6,106 nucleotides of DNA from Parvibaculum sp. (GTDB lineage: Bacteria > Pseudomonadota > Alphaproteobacteria > Parvibaculales > Parvibaculaceae). A program made the position numbers and the translations under genes. The notes under the pieces are model-generated. The model searched no databases. It was not told the DNA's origin and was given only the letters and a program-made list of their open reading frames with translations. Positions 5,466-6,106 of the stretch are shown here, in pieces (the first letter of the stretch is position 1; every line of letters starts with the position of its first letter). The stretch covers positions 1-6,106 of the forward strand of contig JACIYQ010000080.1 of assembly GCA_014359855.1 (NCBI GenBank), written 5' to 3'.

Positions 5466-6074
5466 ATGACGCGCAACGGCAAGATCGCTCTCGTCATCGG
5501 CGTGCTGATCGCCATTGCGGCCGGGCTCTGGCTGTCCGAATTCATGGCCGGCGGGAGCGGCGGGCCGGGCGCGGTCTCCTCGTCGGGCAAGGCGCAGGTC
5601 GGCGGCCCCTTCACCCTCGTCAACGATGCGGGCGAGACGGTGACGGACGAGACCTTCCGCGGCCGCTACATGCTGATCTATTTCGGCTTCACCTTCTGCC
5701 CCGACGTCTGCCCGACGGAACTGGGCATCATGTCGGCGGCACTCGACCAGCTCGGCGAGAAGGCGGAGAAGGTACAGCCGCTCTTCGTCACCATCGATCC
5801 CGAGCGCGATACGCCGGAGGTGATAGCGCGCTACGTGACGCTCTTCCATCCGCGTCTCATGGGGCTGACGGGAACGCCAGAGCAGATCGCCAGCATCGCC
5901 AAGGCCTATCATGTCTTCTATCGCAAGGCGGAGGACGAGAGCTCGACGGACTACACGATGGATCATTCCTCCATCGTCTTCCTGATGGGGCCGGACGGCG
6001 AGTACCTCAAGCTCTTCCCGCCGCAGACGCCGCCGGACAAAATGGCCGAGACGATCGCGAGTTACATCGAGTGA
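5466..6074 (+). CDS. senC: SCO1/SenC/PrrC copper-binding oxidase assembly protein
   Basis: This 202-residue protein is anchored by one N-terminal helix (about 6-24, KIALVIGVLIAIAAGLWL), with a thioredoxin-fold domain facing the periplasm. Copper ligands are present: C78 and C82 in FTFCPDVCPTE, and H167 in TMDHSSIVFLMG. DPERDTP (111-117) and the closing YLKLFPPQTPPDKMA are typical of the family. SCO/SenC proteins deliver copper to, or reduce cysteines of, the CuA/CuB sites of cytochrome c oxidase. The start is ATG 5466, set by AAGGAGA (5454-5460) at 5 bases; an in-frame TTG at 5421 is rejected. In Rhodobacter the homologue is encoded with RegB/RegA (PrrB/PrrA). Here it lies on the opposite strand, two genes from the kinase, and diverges from the ankyrin gene. 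Confidence 0.94.
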   Translation: MTRNGKIALVIGVLIAIAAGLWLSEFMAGGSGGPGAVSSSGKAQVGGPFTLVNDAGETVTDETFRGRYMLIYFGFTFCPDVCPTELGIMSAALDQLGEKAEKVQPLFVTIDPERDTPEVIARYVTLFHPRLMGLTGTPEQIASIAKAYHVFYRKAEDESSTDYTMDHSSIVFLMGPDGEYLKLFPPQTPPDKMAETIASYIE

Positions 6075-6077
6075 GCG

Positions 6078-6095
6078 GGCCGGCACGAGCCGGTC
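6078..6095 (+). terminator. Hairpin after senC, possible terminator
   Basis: GGCCGGC (6078-6084) pairs with GCCGGTC (6089-6095) around ACGA, including one G-T pair. It begins 3 bases after the senC stop. No T-run is seen in the remaining 11 bases before the window ends, so termination is uncertain. Confidence 0.3.
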
Positions 6096-6106
6096 AGAGA
6101 CCCTGT

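Overview
The window is GC-rich, densely coded DNA from an alphaproteobacterium, most likely of the Rhizobiales/Hyphomicrobiales type. The evidence is an ActS/RegB-ActR/RegA redox two-component pair with all its hallmark motifs, an MmcB-type DNA repair protein (a family known from this class), an alphaproteobacterial-type LexA box (GTTC-N7-GTTC), and intergenic palindromes of the kind common in Rhizobiales genomes. The species cannot be named from the sequence.

Left part (1-1271, plus strand): the 3' end of an unrecognised gene is followed 8 bases later by mmcB. After mmcB come two facing copies of a 35-base palindromic repeat (630-722). Next is a promoter region carrying a perfect LexA-type site (748-762), then a 42-residue lysine-rich peptide gene (806-934) and a HigA-type antitoxin gene (957-1271) with no HigB toxin beside it. 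This looks like a small SOS-controlled accessory operon and is the most interesting part of the window.

Middle and right part (1280-5268, minus strand): read in the direction of transcription, the order is a secreted ankyrin-repeat protein, a metallo-beta-lactamase-fold hydrolase of the NAPE-PLD/UlaG-like type, the membrane sensor kinase ActS/RegB, and its response regulator ActR/RegA. Gaps are 77, 76 and 194 bases. The 194-base gap between kinase and regulator is largely filled by two long imperfect palindromes (1914-1973 and 1989-2036), and actR has a plausible promoter of its own. actR converges on the higA-like gene with only 8 bases between the two, and a short hairpin spans both stop codons.

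Right end (5466-6074, plus strand): a SCO1/SenC/PrrC copper-binding protein for cytochrome c oxidase assembly diverges from the ankyrin gene. In Rhodobacter, SenC/PrrC is encoded together with the RegB/RegA (PrrB/PrrA) system, so its presence here, two genes away from the kinase, is a looser version of that arrangement. The kinase and regulator would sense the redox state of the quinone pool and adjust respiratory genes, while SenC helps mature the terminal oxidase. The roles of the hydrolase and the ankyrin protein in this neighbourhood are unknown.
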